Positions 8,601-16,915 of a stretch of DNA of 64,000 nt are shown here, piece after piece. Position 1 is the first letter of the stretch. The number at the start of each line of letters is the position of its first letter. The notes beneath the pieces were generated by a model. The model saw nothing but the letters and a program-made list of their open reading frames with translations. It was not told the DNA's origin and ran no database searches. The translations under genes were made by a program, and so were the position numbers. Source of the DNA: CAITSH01 sp945892985 (lineage in GTDB: Bacteria; Pseudomonadota; Gammaproteobacteria; Burkholderiales; SG8-39); contig CAMDDU010000012.1 in the NCBI GenBank assembly GCA_945892985.1, positions 1 to 64,000 on the forward strand, read 5' to 3'.

Positions 8601-9527
8601 CATGGCCATCGCCACCGCGGCATCGGTGCCCTGCTTGGGATGCATCCAGATGTCGGCCAGCTTGGCGACTTCGGAATAATCGGGTGTCACCGCCACCGTC
8701 TTGGCGCCCTTGTAGCGTACCTCGGTGAAAAAATGTGCGTCCGGCGTGCGCGTCTGCGGCACGTTGGAGCCCCAGGCGATGATGAAGCTCGAGTTGTACC
8801 AGTCGGCCGATTCGGGCACGTCGGTTTGCTCGCCCCAGATTTGCGGGCTCGCGGGCGGCAGGTCGCAATACCAATCATAAAAGCTCATGCACACGCCGCC
8901 AATCAGGCTTAGGTAACGCGAACCGGCCGCGTAGCTCACCATAGACATGGCGGGAATGGGCGAGAAACCGATAACGCGGTCCGGGCCGTGTTTTTTGATG
9001 GTGTGGACGTTGGCCGCGGCGACGATCTCGTTGACCTCGTCCCAGCTCGAGCGCACGAAACCGCCAAGGCCGCGCACCTTCTGGTAGTCGCGGCGCTTGT
9101 CGTCATTTTCTACGATCGACGCCCACGCGCCGACCGGGTCGTGCTCAAGGCGCGCCTCACGCCAGCGCTTCAAAAGCCGCCCGCGCACCATCGGGTATTT
9201 CACCCGATTTGCGCTGTACAGGTACCAACTGTAGCTCGCCCCGCGCGCGCAGCCGCGCGGCTCGTGGTTGGGCATGTCCCAGCGTGTGCGCGGGTAGTCG
9301 GTCTGCTGCGTCTCCCAAGTGACAATGCCGCCCTTGACGTAGATCTTCCAGGAGCACGATCCGGTGCAGTTCACGCCGTGGGTCGAGCGCACGATCTTGT
9401 CGTGCGCCCAACGATTGCGGTAGGCGTCCTCCCAGGTCCTGTCCTCTCCCGTGGTGACGCCATGGTCACCGGAAAAGGCCTCGCGGGGCTGCGAAAAATA
9501 ACTGAGGCGATCGAGAAAATGGCTCAT
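5676..9527 (-). CDS. narG: Respiratory nitrate reductase alpha subunit NarG (molybdenum catalytic subunit)
   Basis: NarG reduces nitrate to nitrite at a bis-MGD molybdenum centre on the cytoplasmic face of the membrane. The 1283-residue length is normal. Near the N-terminus STHGVNCTGSCSW gives the His and Cys ligands of the FS0 cluster. YCDLPPASPQ carries the Asp that ligates molybdenum, followed by the family stretch ADWYNSSFIIAWGSNVPQTR. The C-terminus has the molydopterin dinucleotide-binding domain (HSTYTDNLLMLTLSRG). The start at 9527 is preceded by GGAG and lies 24 bp after narK2. No Tat signal is expected or seen. The 3' end overlaps the duplicated narH start. Confidence 0.98.
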   Translation of the reverse strand: MSHFLDRLSYFSQPREAFSGDHGVTTGEDRTWEDAYRNRWAHDKIVRSTHGVNCTGSCSWKIYVKGGIVTWETQQTDYPRTRWDMPNHEPRGCARGASYSWYLYSANRVKYPMVRGRLLKRWREARLEHDPVGAWASIVENDDKRRDYQKVRGLGGFVRSSWDEVNEIVAAANVHTIKKHGPDRVIGFSPIPAMSMVSYAAGSRYLSLIGGVCMSFYDWYCDLPPASPQIWGEQTDVPESADWYNSSFIIAWGSNVPQTRTPDAHFFTEVRYKGAKTVAVTPDYSEVAKLADIWMHPKQGTDAAVAMAMGHVILKEFYFPTVDGKPGERSAYFDDYVRRYTDMPMLVILKDHTLPSGEVISVPDRYVRASDFNGKLGQANNPEWKTVAFDEAGKVVLPNGAIGFRWGPDGRADQGQWNLEAKEARHGRELRLKLSLLEGGAPSTDTAKVGFPYFGGIESEHFPNNVLKDQGDNGRGDVLVRTVPVQRIALGKEGEKREALVATVFDLQVANYGVARGLTGELAAKNFDDDTPYTPAWQERITGTPRAQLITVARQFAENAHKTHGKSMVIIGAAMNHWYHSDMNYRGVINMLMMCGCIGQSGGGWAHYVGQEKMRPQTGWTALAFALDWIRPPRQMNSTSFFYAHTDQWRYEKLGMEEVLSPLADKKLYGGSMIDYNVRAERMGWLPSAPQLQTNPLQVVRDAQAAGADPKDYAVKGLKDGSLKMSCTDPDHPDNWPRNMFVWRSNLLGSSGKGHEYFLKHLLGTSHGVQGKDLGRDEAKPVEVVWHEQAPEGKLDLLVTLDFRMSTTCLYSDIVLPTATWYEKNDLNTSDMHPFIHPLSTAVDPAWQSRSDWDIYKGFAKKFSEVCVGHLGVERDLVLAPLMHDSPAELAQPFEVKDWKRGECDLIPGKTAPNLQVVERDYPNVYKRFTALGPLMGKAGNGGKGIAWNTQAEVKQLGELSGLVTAEGVTCGMPKIETDIDACEVILQLAPETNGHVAVKAWQALGKQTGLDHTHLAIHREDEKIRFRDVQAQPRKIISSPTWSGIESETVSYNAGYTNVHEMIPWRTLTGRQQFYMDHPWMRAFGEGFSSYRPPVDLKTTAGIQGIKPNGNPEIALNFITPHQKWGIHSTYTDNLLMLTLSRGGPCVWLSEDDAGRAGIVDNDWIELFNLNGAIAARAVVSQRVNPGMVMMYHAQEKIVNTPGSEITGARGGIHNSVTRIVLKPTHMIGGYAQFSYGFNYYGTIGTNRDEFVVVRKMNKVDWLDTPVANELIVPVQAQGEVA

Positions 9528-9551
9528 TGAAAGGCTCCGAAAATGCGTTGC

Positions 9552-11207
9552 TCAGGGATTTTTCACGTAGGCGTTGGCACGCAGGTAGAACCACCAGTTC
9601 AACACCAGGCACAGGGCGTAGAACACGGCAAAGCTGTACATCGCAAACTGCGGCGTGCCAGCCTTGATCTGGTCGCCGATGACGATGGGCGCGACAAAAG
9701 CGCCGTAGGCGGCGATGGCCGAGGTCCAGCCCAGTACCGGGCCGGCCTGCTGCTTGTCGAAGATCACGCCGATGGAACGAAAGGTCGAGCCATTGCCGAT
9801 GCCGCTGGCGAAAAACAGCACGATGAACAGCCCGAGGAACATCGGGAAGTGCGTCTCCGGCGTGGCCGAACCATAGGCCTGCATCATCACGTAACCCACC
9901 GCGACCGAGGCGAGCACCATCACCGCAGAAATGATCTGTGTGACGATGGAACCCCCAACCTTGTCGGAAATCCAGCCGCCGATGGGGCGCACCGCGGCGC
10001 CGACGAAAGGGCCGATCCAGGCGTAAGCGAGAACGCTAGGCGCATTCGGGTTGTTAAGCGTGTGCTGCATCACGCCGCCGGCGTCGGGCACATGGCTGAC
10101 GCCAAAGATCACCTTCATCGACAGCGGCAGCGCCATCGAGAAGCCGATGAACGAACCGAAGGTGACGATGTACAAGGCCGTCATGGACCAGGTGTGCTTG
10201 TTGCTAAATATCTGGAACTGCTTGCTGACCCCCTCCTTCATGGCGCCGAAAGCCGCCAGTTTCATCACCAGCAGCGCGCTGGCAATGTCTAGCGGGATCG
10301 CCACCCACATGCTGATCAGGCCGAGTCCGGTCGGCTTGGGCAGGTACAGGTACAGGCCGAGGATAGAGGGCACAAAAGCCAGCGTGTACAGGTAGGTGAT
10401 CTTGGCAAAAGCGATAAGCGGATGGCCGGTTTCCGGGGAAACCGTCTTCAGGTTGTTCATGCCGAACCAGCACAGGACGGACAGGGGTACCAGCGAGAGC
10501 AGCCAGGCGAAGCCGGCGTTCTGTATCCAGGTGGATGTGCCGGCCGGGATCTTGCCGAAGATCCAGCCGCTGTCCTTCAACAGCGTCATCGGCTCGCCGC
10601 CGATACCGCCGAAAATGCCCACCGTCATCACTAGCGGAATCACGACCTGCATGATGGTCACGCCGAAGTTGCCAAGCCCGGCGTTGAGCCCCAACGCGGT
10701 TCCTTGCAGGCGCTTGGGGAAAAAGGTGCTGATATTCGACATGGAGCTGGCGAAGTTGCCGCCGCCAACGCCGCACCACAGCGCCATCAGCTGGAAAGCC
10801 CACAGCGGCCAGTCCTTGTGCTGCAACACGATGCCCGTGCCCAAGGCCGGCGCCAGCAGCATCGCGGTGGTGAGGAAGATGGTGTTACGTCCACCGGCAA
10901 GGCGAATGAGGAAGGACGCCGGGATACGCATGGTCGCGCCAGAGATGCCCGCGATGGCGGTCAGCGTGAATAGCTCAGCCTGGGTGAAGGGGAAGCCCAG
11001 ATTGAGCATCTGCACGGTGATGATGCCCCACATGCCCCAGACCGCGAATCCGCACAACAAGGCTGGCACCGAGATCCACAGGTTGCGATAGGCGACGTGC
11101 TTGCCGGTCGCATCCCAGAAAGTTTCGTCCTCGGGACGCCAGTCGCCGATGTCGGCGCCCTCGGCGGGAACCGATGTCGCAACGCTTGATTTGAGATTGG
11201 TGTTCAT
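9552..11207 (-). CDS. narK2: Nitrate/nitrite transporter NarK2 (E. coli NarK-like)
   Basis: This is a 12-helix major facilitator protein of the NNP family. The segment DETFWDATGKHVAYRNLW and the glycine-rich family motifs GVGGGNFASSMSNISTFFPK and LGLNAGLGNFGVTIMQ match the E. coli NarK branch, thought to exchange nitrate for nitrite. At 551 aa it is longer than E. coli NarK (463), with extra loop sequence around TMs 6-7 (GGIGGEPMTLLKDSGW) and a longer N-terminus. RBS AAGGA precedes the ATG. It sits 33 bp after narK1 and 24 bp before narG, so all three are likely cotranscribed. Confidence 0.94.
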   Translation of the reverse strand: MNTNLKSSVATSVPAEGADIGDWRPEDETFWDATGKHVAYRNLWISVPALLCGFAVWGMWGIITVQMLNLGFPFTQAELFTLTAIAGISGATMRIPASFLIRLAGGRNTIFLTTAMLLAPALGTGIVLQHKDWPLWAFQLMALWCGVGGGNFASSMSNISTFFPKRLQGTALGLNAGLGNFGVTIMQVVIPLVMTVGIFGGIGGEPMTLLKDSGWIFGKIPAGTSTWIQNAGFAWLLSLVPLSVLCWFGMNNLKTVSPETGHPLIAFAKITYLYTLAFVPSILGLYLYLPKPTGLGLISMWVAIPLDIASALLVMKLAAFGAMKEGVSKQFQIFSNKHTWSMTALYIVTFGSFIGFSMALPLSMKVIFGVSHVPDAGGVMQHTLNNPNAPSVLAYAWIGPFVGAAVRPIGGWISDKVGGSIVTQIISAVMVLASVAVGYVMMQAYGSATPETHFPMFLGLFIVLFFASGIGNGSTFRSIGVIFDKQQAGPVLGWTSAIAAYGAFVAPIVIGDQIKAGTPQFAMYSFAVFYALCLVLNWWFYLRANAYVKNP

Positions 11208-11240
11208 GATGGTCCTTGATGGTCCGGTTGAGGAGGCGGC

Positions 11241-12497
11241 TCAGCCCTTGAGGCGGAAGTCCTGCGCGTTGTGGCCCATGACTTCAGCGCGACGCACCTC
11301 GGTCCAGTACATCCAGATCAGCGACACCCAGACGATGCCGTACATCAGCATGAAGGCGCTCGAACGGATGCCGGTGATATCGAGCAGCGCGCCGAACATG
11401 ACCGGCAGCACGAAGCCGCCGAGGCCACCTGCCAGGCCAACCACCCCGGAAATGACGCCGATGTTGGTGGGAAATTCATCGGAGACATACTTGAACACCG
11501 AGGCCTTGCCGAAGGCGAAGGCGATGCCAAGCACGAACATCAGCGCGGTGAACATCCAGACATTGAGTCCGATGTGAAAGGTCTTCGGTCCGTTGGCCGT
11601 GAGAATGGTGAAATCGGTCTGCGGATAGCTCAAAAGGAAAAGGCAGATCCAGCTCACCCACATCACCCACCAGGTGACCGAATGGGCGCCGTATTTGTCA
11701 GATAGCCAGCCGCCCACGGCGCGCAGCACGCCGCCTGGCAGCGAAAAACAGGCCGCCAGCAACGCGGCGGCGCGAATGTCCAGGCCGAATTCGCCAACGT
11801 AGTACTGCACCATCCACAGGCTTAGCGCCACGTAGCCGCCAAAGACAATGGAGTAGTACTGGCACAGCTTCCATACCTTTGGATCCTTGAGCACGATCAT
11901 CTGCTCGCGCCAGCTCAGCTTGGAGTCGACGTTGTGGGCCGGATCCTCGTAACTGAAAAACCAGAACAGCAGGGCAGCACCGAGCATCATCGCCGCATAC
12001 ACCTGCGGCACCAACATCCAGCCGAACGCCACCACCAGAGCCGGCGCAACGAATTTATTGACCGCAGCGCCCGAATTGCCGGCGCCGTAGACCCCCATGG
12101 CAAAGCCCTGGCGATTTTTCGGGAACCAATGTGCGACATACGGCGTGCCGACCGAAAATGAACCGCCGGCGAGGCCAACGAACAGGCCGAGCAGCAGAAA
12201 CTGCCAATACTCGGTGGCATAACCGATCATCCAGATCGGCACGACACACAGCATCATCAGCACGAACATGACAATGCGACCGCCAAACTTGTCCGTCCAC
12301 AGACCCAGCGGCACCCGGATCAGCGAACCGGTCAGCACTGGCGTCGCCGTGAGCAGACCGAATTCGGTGGCATTGAGATTGAGCGCTTTTTTGATCGGGA
12401 TGCCGATCACGCCAAACATCATCCACACCATGAAACAAACCGTAAACGCCAGCGTGCTGACAATCAACACCGACAACGCCTGTCTGTTCCTGCTCAT
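11241..12497 (-). CDS. narK1: Nitrate transporter NarK1 (proton-coupled type)
   Basis: The 418-residue MFS/NNP transporter has 12 predicted helices. Nitrate signature motifs are visible as GLAGGSFSVGTPYVAHWFPK and VSGVVGLAGGLGGFVLP-like sequence near TM 10-11. NarK1-type members are thought to import nitrate with protons to start respiration, before nitrite is available for exchange by NarK2. The start at 12497 follows AAGGGGAAA. It is the first gene of the structural operon narK1-narK2-narGHJI-ppi and is separated from narL by about 200 bp in which the operon promoter should lie. Confidence 0.93.
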   Translation of the reverse strand: MSRNRQALSVLIVSTLAFTVCFMVWMMFGVIGIPIKKALNLNATEFGLLTATPVLTGSLIRVPLGLWTDKFGGRIVMFVLMMLCVVPIWMIGYATEYWQFLLLGLFVGLAGGSFSVGTPYVAHWFPKNRQGFAMGVYGAGNSGAAVNKFVAPALVVAFGWMLVPQVYAAMMLGAALLFWFFSYEDPAHNVDSKLSWREQMIVLKDPKVWKLCQYYSIVFGGYVALSLWMVQYYVGEFGLDIRAAALLAACFSLPGGVLRAVGGWLSDKYGAHSVTWWVMWVSWICLFLLSYPQTDFTILTANGPKTFHIGLNVWMFTALMFVLGIAFAFGKASVFKYVSDEFPTNIGVISGVVGLAGGLGGFVLPVMFGALLDITGIRSSAFMLMYGIVWVSLIWMYWTEVRRAEVMGHNAQDFRLKG

Positions 12498-12611
12498 GAA
12501 TTTTCCCCTTTGCGATTCATGCGCACACTGTAGATGGCGGCGCTGCGGCCTAATATCCTTCAGAGGGAGAACAGGACAAAGGCAAAAGAACTAGGGCGCA
12601 GCGGAGCGGCA

Positions 12612-12627
12612 TAGTTCGAAAGAACTA
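12612..12627. promoter_or_regulatory. Candidate operator: perfect inverted repeat upstream of narK1
   Basis: TAGTTC-GAAA-GAACTA is a perfect 6-bp inverted repeat about 115 bp upstream of the narK1 start. NarL-family regulators bind inverted 7-mers spaced by 2 bp, and this site has the right size, but the half-sites do not match the TACYNMT consensus well. No FNR box was found in this gap. This is a weak assignment. Confidence 0.3.
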
Positions 12628-12694
12628 CGCGGGGGGGTTAATCACGGGGGGTGGGCCCTATAGGTTCAGACCCCACGGGTTAAGGCTTGCGGAT

Positions 12695-13372
12695 TCAGCC
12701 CAGGCCGTGTCCAGTCGCTATCACCGCGGCCTGCACGCGAGAACTCACTTCGAGTTTTCGCAACACATGTTGCACGTGAATTTTTACTGTCGTTTCGGCG
12801 ATATCGAGGCTGCGCCCGATTTCCTTGTTGCTCTCACCGCGGGCGATGCAACGCAGGATCTCGAGCTCGCGCGGGGATAGCAGCGCGAGCGGGGAGGATG
12901 GGGATGCGGTTTGCGCCTGTCCGGGTACAGCCGCGGCATCTCGGTAGGCGGCGACCAGCTTGCCGGTCATTTCGTCGGCAACCACGCTGTCGCCACGCAT
13001 GACACGGCGAATGGCGGCGGCCAGCGCGTCGCCCTCTATGGTCTTGAGCAGATAAGCACAGGCGCCGGCGCGCAGGGCGGCGGCAAGGTCGTGCTCGTCT
13101 TCGCTCACCGTGAGCATGATCACACGTGCCAAGGGCGCGGCCTCGCGCAAAGCCGGCAGGGCGTCAACGCCATTGACGCCGGGAAGATGATTGTCGAGCA
13201 GGATCAGATCTGGTTGCAACTCGGCGGCGCGGCGTTGCGCCTCGCCGGCATCGGCTGCATCGGCCACCACCTGAAACTGCGCATCGCGCGACAACAGCGC
13301 AATCAGGCCGCGGCGGAAAAGGGTGTGATCGTCAACCACCATGATGCGAACGACCGGCTCCAGAGTGGTCAT
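12695..13372 (-). CDS. narL: Nitrate/nitrite response regulator NarL
   Basis: This is a two-domain response regulator. The receiver domain shows the acidic pocket Asp14-Asp15 (VVDDH), the phosphoacceptor Asp60 (LILLDNHLPG) and Lys110 (AYLLK). After a 20-residue Pro/Ser/Ala linker comes a LuxR/GerE helix-turn-helix (LSPRELEILRCIARGESNKE onward). Phosphorylated by NarX, it is expected to switch on the nar structural operon downstream. It begins 3 nt after the narX stop, so the pair is translationally linked. The length, 225 aa, is normal. Confidence 0.93.
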   Translation of the reverse strand: MTTLEPVVRIMVVDDHTLFRRGLIALLSRDAQFQVVADAADAGEAQRRAAELQPDLILLDNHLPGVNGVDALPALREAAPLARVIMLTVSEDEHDLAAALRAGACAYLLKTIEGDALAAAIRRVMRGDSVVADEMTGKLVAAYRDAAAVPGQAQTASPSSPLALLSPRELEILRCIARGESNKEIGRSLDIAETTVKIHVQHVLRKLEVSSRVQAAVIATGHGLG

Positions 13373-13375
13373 TTT

Positions 13376-15307
13376 TTAGTTTGCCCCGGCCTCGGCGAGA
13401 TGGTTCGCCGGGGCGGCGCGCTCTAGCGCCGGCAGTGTAAGGATGACCGAGGTGCCGCGCCCAGGGGTCGACACGGTCTCCAGTCGCGCTCCTATGCGCT
13501 CGGCGCGCTCGCTCATGATGCGCAAACCGACATGGGTCTCGTCCAACTGCCCCTTGCCGGACGCGAAGGCGAAGCCGATGCCGTCGTCACGCACCTCGAA
13601 GCGCCACTCGGGCTGTTGCGCGACATCAAGCCAGACTCGCGTTGCGCGCGCATGTTTGCGCACATTGGACAACGCCTCCTGCACGATATGCAAGACCTGC
13701 AACTGCAGGTCCGGCGACAGCGGCAAGCCATCGCCCTGCATTTGCAGGCTCGCCTTGAGCCCGCTCTGGTGCTCGAACTTGCGCAAAGTCGTGGCCAGGG
13801 CCGGTGCGATATCCTCGGCGTTGGTGCGGGTACGAAAGTGCAATAACAGCTCGCGTACATCACCGTAGCTCTCGCGCACACCGGCGTCAATCTCGCCGAG
13901 CACCTGCTCGACCCGGCCGCGGTCGCCAGAGCGCAGCGCGTCATGCATCAGTTGCACCTGAATCTTGAGAAAGGCGAGCGACTGCGCAATCGAATCATGC
14001 AGCTCGCGCGCGATGAGCAGGCGCTCCTGCGAAACCGCGTCTTCCTTGCCGAGCGCGTTCAGCCGCAGGTTTTCCATGCCGCTTGCCAGGTGGCTGGCCA
14101 GCGCGGCCAGCAGCGAACGCTCAGACTCGGGCGGCGTGAGCTCCGCATGAAAGAACAAGTCCAGTTCGCCCATCAAGCGCTCGTGCAGGCGTATCGGAAT
14201 GGAAACGATGGTACTGAAGCCGGCGCGGCTGCAATGTTGCTCCGCCACCCCCGCCACCGGCGCAGCCTGCATACTGCGCAAAGCGATCACGCGCAATTGC
14301 GGATTGCCCGCCACCGCGCCGCAATGGCATCCCCCGGCATGGATGCATTGCTCCTGCTCGACCAGGCTGTCTGGCATCCCCTCCGAAGCGAGCATCAGGT
14401 AGCGCTGGTTGGCCTCGTCAGACCAGCGCAACACCGTGCCGTCGGAACGCGCGATCCTGGTGACGCTATGCACGAAACCCTGCGCCAGCTCATCGAGCGT
14501 CGTGGCTTTGGCCACCAGCGTCGTGATTTCATACAGGCTTTGCAGGCGCTGGCTTTTTTCTTCCAGTTGCACGGTCTTTTCGGCGACTTTCGCCTCGAGG
14601 TTGCGGTACAGCGACTGCAGGTGCGCGGCCATGCCGTTGAATCCCTCGGCCAGCGTGCCGAACTCATCGCTGGTGACCCGATCCACGCGCGCGGCAAAAT
14701 CGCCGCGCTCAATGCGTTCGATTGCACGCTTGAGCTGCCCCACCGGCTCGAGCACGAATAGATAGCCGGTATAGAGCAACACCGCCGCGCCCAGCACCGC
14801 GAACGCCATCATGGCCATTTGCAGCAGGTGCAGCAACGCGGTCCAGCGCGACATATGTGATTCAATGCCACTCACCAGAGCATCAATATGCGCGACAAAG
14901 TCTGCGGTATCGGCGCGCAGACCGGCAGTCGCTGCGGACCGCGTCGTCACCCAGCGGGTGCGAAACTGCGACCAGTCGCGCTCGACCGTGGAAAAATACG
15001 CACGCACCGCTTCATCCCAGGGCACGAACAGCGGCCGCTCGGCATCGCCATTGCGAAGCACATTCAGACTGGCCTCGAACTCGGCCATTTGCTGTGGCAG
15101 CGCTTGGGTTTCGCCGGTGCCAACAGACAGCGACATGCGATAGGCCTGCATACGCATGCGACCCGCCTCGTTGACCGCGGCTGCGCCGCCGTCGAGCTGC
15201 CAGGACACCCACAGTGTCAGCGCAATGGACAGCAAGGCCAGCAGCAGGAACGGCGCCCCCACCAGCGCGAGCTTGCCTCCCAGGGTCCAGTGTCGTTGCG
15301 CAGTCAT
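13376..15307 (-). CDS. narX: Nitrate/nitrite sensor histidine kinase NarX
   Basis: The 643-residue inner-membrane kinase has TM1 at about residues 12-35 and TM2 at about 158-185, flanking a periplasmic sensor. NEAGRMRMQAYRM (about 46-58) is the P-box that binds nitrate in NarX/NarQ. A HAMP segment, a GAF-like central module with a cysteine group (Cys321, Cys327, Cys329, Cys359), the HisKA_3 helix with phosphoacceptor His437 (ARELHDSIAQ) and an HATPase domain (DDGIGF, GLRIMSERA) follow. The ATG at 15307 fits the family better than an upstream start. The cysteine group resembles that of E. coli NarX, and its role is unknown. Confidence 0.93.
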   Translation of the reverse strand: MTAQRHWTLGGKLALVGAPFLLLALLSIALTLWVSWQLDGGAAAVNEAGRMRMQAYRMSLSVGTGETQALPQQMAEFEASLNVLRNGDAERPLFVPWDEAVRAYFSTVERDWSQFRTRWVTTRSAATAGLRADTADFVAHIDALVSGIESHMSRWTALLHLLQMAMMAFAVLGAAVLLYTGYLFVLEPVGQLKRAIERIERGDFAARVDRVTSDEFGTLAEGFNGMAAHLQSLYRNLEAKVAEKTVQLEEKSQRLQSLYEITTLVAKATTLDELAQGFVHSVTRIARSDGTVLRWSDEANQRYLMLASEGMPDSLVEQEQCIHAGGCHCGAVAGNPQLRVIALRSMQAAPVAGVAEQHCSRAGFSTIVSIPIRLHERLMGELDLFFHAELTPPESERSLLAALASHLASGMENLRLNALGKEDAVSQERLLIARELHDSIAQSLAFLKIQVQLMHDALRSGDRGRVEQVLGEIDAGVRESYGDVRELLLHFRTRTNAEDIAPALATTLRKFEHQSGLKASLQMQGDGLPLSPDLQLQVLHIVQEALSNVRKHARATRVWLDVAQQPEWRFEVRDDGIGFAFASGKGQLDETHVGLRIMSERAERIGARLETVSTPGRGTSVILTLPALERAAPANHLAEAGAN

Positions 15308-15343
15308 GGGGTAAGAGTCTAGCGGCGACGCCACCCGGTGGGC

Positions 15344-15357
15344 TTGATTGAGGTCAA
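15344..15357. promoter_or_regulatory. FNR/Anr-like box upstream of narX
   Basis: TTGATTGAGGTCAA matches the TTGAT-N4-ATCAA anaerobic consensus with one mismatch. Its centre lies about 43 bp upstream of the narX ATG. If used as a class II activator site the transcript would start almost at the ATG. An FNR site here would make narXL oxygen-responsive. Confidence 0.45.
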
Positions 15358-15573
15358 ATATGGTGCCCGGGGCCCGACTAACCAAAGCCGCGACCGACCG
15401 CCGGTGCGCCGCGTCCCCTTTTGCGACTAGCGACTAGCGCAGGGCCACCCGTTGATCCATGGCAAGCATGATTCCTGGATTTTTTCTGTGGGCTGGCTAC
15501 GGATCCGGCGCAATGACTGGGGTCACGCCCGGTTCATGGTTCGTCGCAACGCCGCTCCAATCCGCCAAAACCG

Positions 15574-15606
15574 GCTGGAGAGCCCCGATTGGCGCGGCTT
15601 TCGAGC
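15574..15606 (+). repeat. 33-bp dispersed palindromic repeat, copy B
   Basis: It begins GCTGGAGAG, ends GGCTTTCGAGC and has TGGCGCGG in the core. It lies 16 bp beyond the pyrC' stop. Same length and pattern as copies at 22604, 33323, 50958 and 55857. Confidence 0.75.
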
Positions 15607-15622
15607 AGATTACCCCGCACGC

Positions 15623-16915
15623 TCAGGCTTCGTACACCACCGCACCATCAACCAGCGTGTAGCGGACCTTGCCGGGCAATTCATAGCCAAGAAAGGGCGT
15701 GTTCTTACCCTGACTTTTCAGGCTTTGCGTGCTCAGCATCACTTGCGCGCCGGCGTCGAAGACACAGACATCGGCGGCACGATCGACGGCCAGTTCCCCG
15801 GCGGCGATACCCAGAATACGCGCCGGATCGCAGGTGATGCGCGCAAGCGCCGTGGCGAAAGACAGCTTGGATTCGGACGCCCATTTGAGCGTCAAGGGCA
15901 ACAACAACTCAAGACCGGTCGCACCGGGTGTCGATTCGCCAAAGGGCAACAGCTTTTCGTCCTCATCGACCGGTGTGTGGTCGGAGCAGATGGCATCGAC
16001 GGTGCCGTCGGCGAGGCCGGCGCGCAAGGCGTCGCGGTCACGCCGGCTGCGCAGCGGCGGCACCAGATGGCATTGCGCGTCGTAATAACCGAGGTCCATA
16101 TCCGACAAGTGCACGTGATGCGCGCCCACATCGCAGCTCACTGGCAGGCCCTCCATCTTGGCCGCCCTGACCATGCCCACACCGGCACCGCTCGAGAGCC
16201 GCGCCAGGTGCACGCGCGTGCCGGTGGCCCGGACCAGCTCCAGGATGGTCGCAATGGCGATGGTTTCGGCAAACACCGGAATACCCGGCAGACCCAGCCG
16301 CGTCGCCACTTCGCCGTCATGCGCGACACCCATCTTGGACAGGAAGGCGTCTTGCGGGCGCAACCACACGGTGTAAGCAAAAGTGGACGCGTATTGCATC
16401 GCGCGCCACAACACCTCGCTGTCAGAGATGGCGACGTTGGCCTGCGAAAACGCGACGCAGCCCGCTTCGGTCAACTCGACCATCTCGGTCAGGCGCTCGC
16501 CGGCTAGGCCTTGCGTGAGTGCGCCCAAGGGATGCACATGCGCCAGATGCAAGCCGCGCGCACGGTACTTGAGCATTTGCACCAGGCCGGGCTCATCCAG
16601 CGGCGGCTCGGTGTCGGGCGGGATGGCCAGATGCGCTATGCCGCCGGCCACGGCCGCCTGCATTTCCGATTCGAGCGTGGCCTTGTGTTCGAAGCCCGGT
16701 TCGCGCAGCCGCGCCGACAGGTCGACGAACCCGGGCGCCACCACCAGACCCGCCGCATCGATGACGCGCCCGGGCTGGAACCCGGCCGGCGCCCTGCCGA
16801 TTGCGACGATGCGTCCGTCGGCGATGAACACGTCCTTTTTCGCGTCAATGCCGCTTTTTGGGTCGATGAGGCGGCCGTTGCTAATTTGTATTGTTGTCAT
16901 GTTTTGTTGACTCAT
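15623..16915 (-). CDS. pyrC': Dihydroorotase-like protein, probably non-catalytic PyrC' (PyrX type)
   Basis: The fold is that of class I dihydroorotase (amidohydrolase superfamily): APGFVDLSARLREPG near residue 60, the central VSCDVGAHHVHLSD segment and ICSDHTP near residue 310. In active enzymes the first motif is DxHxHxREPG, with two zinc-binding histidines. Here the positions read S-A-R, so the HxH pair is missing and the active site should be dead. Such PyrC' proteins in Pseudomonas act as structural partners holding PyrB in a dodecamer. The pyr operon context fits. The ATG at 16915 overlaps the cupin stop (TAATG), while an in-frame ATG at 16900 also fits homologues. A genuine dihydroorotase gene should exist elsewhere. 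Confidence 0.88.
   Translation of the reverse strand: MSQQNMTTIQISNGRLIDPKSGIDAKKDVFIADGRIVAIGRAPAGFQPGRVIDAAGLVVAPGFVDLSARLREPGFEHKATLESEMQAAVAGGIAHLAIPPDTEPPLDEPGLVQMLKYRARGLHLAHVHPLGALTQGLAGERLTEMVELTEAGCVAFSQANVAISDSEVLWRAMQYASTFAYTVWLRPQDAFLSKMGVAHDGEVATRLGLPGIPVFAETIAIATILELVRATGTRVHLARLSSGAGVGMVRAAKMEGLPVSCDVGAHHVHLSDMDLGYYDAQCHLVPPLRSRRDRDALRAGLADGTVDAICSDHTPVDEDEKLLPFGESTPGATGLELLLPLTLKWASESKLSFATALARITCDPARILGIAAGELAVDRAADVCVFDAGAQVMLSTQSLKSQGKNTPFLGYELPGKVRYTLVDGAVVYEA

Larger units (their letters stand above)
15308..15622. other. Intergenic stretch between narX and pyrC'
   Basis: No credible gene is present; short open frames have no RBS or recognisable family. It holds the FNR-like box near narX, a small duplication GCGACTAGCGACTA at about 15423, a run of six T's near 15480, and one copy of the 33-bp palindromic repeat close to the pyrC' stop. 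Confidence 0.7.

Noticed and set aside
12640..12690. Possible terminator of narL (GTGGG/CCCAC)
   Set aside because: Only a 5-bp stem with a loop of about 17 nt and no T tract; too weak to list.
15459..15662. A 67-aa plus-strand frame in the narX-pyrC' gap
   Set aside because: No Shine-Dalgarno sequence, no family, and it contains one of the dispersed repeats and runs into pyrC'.
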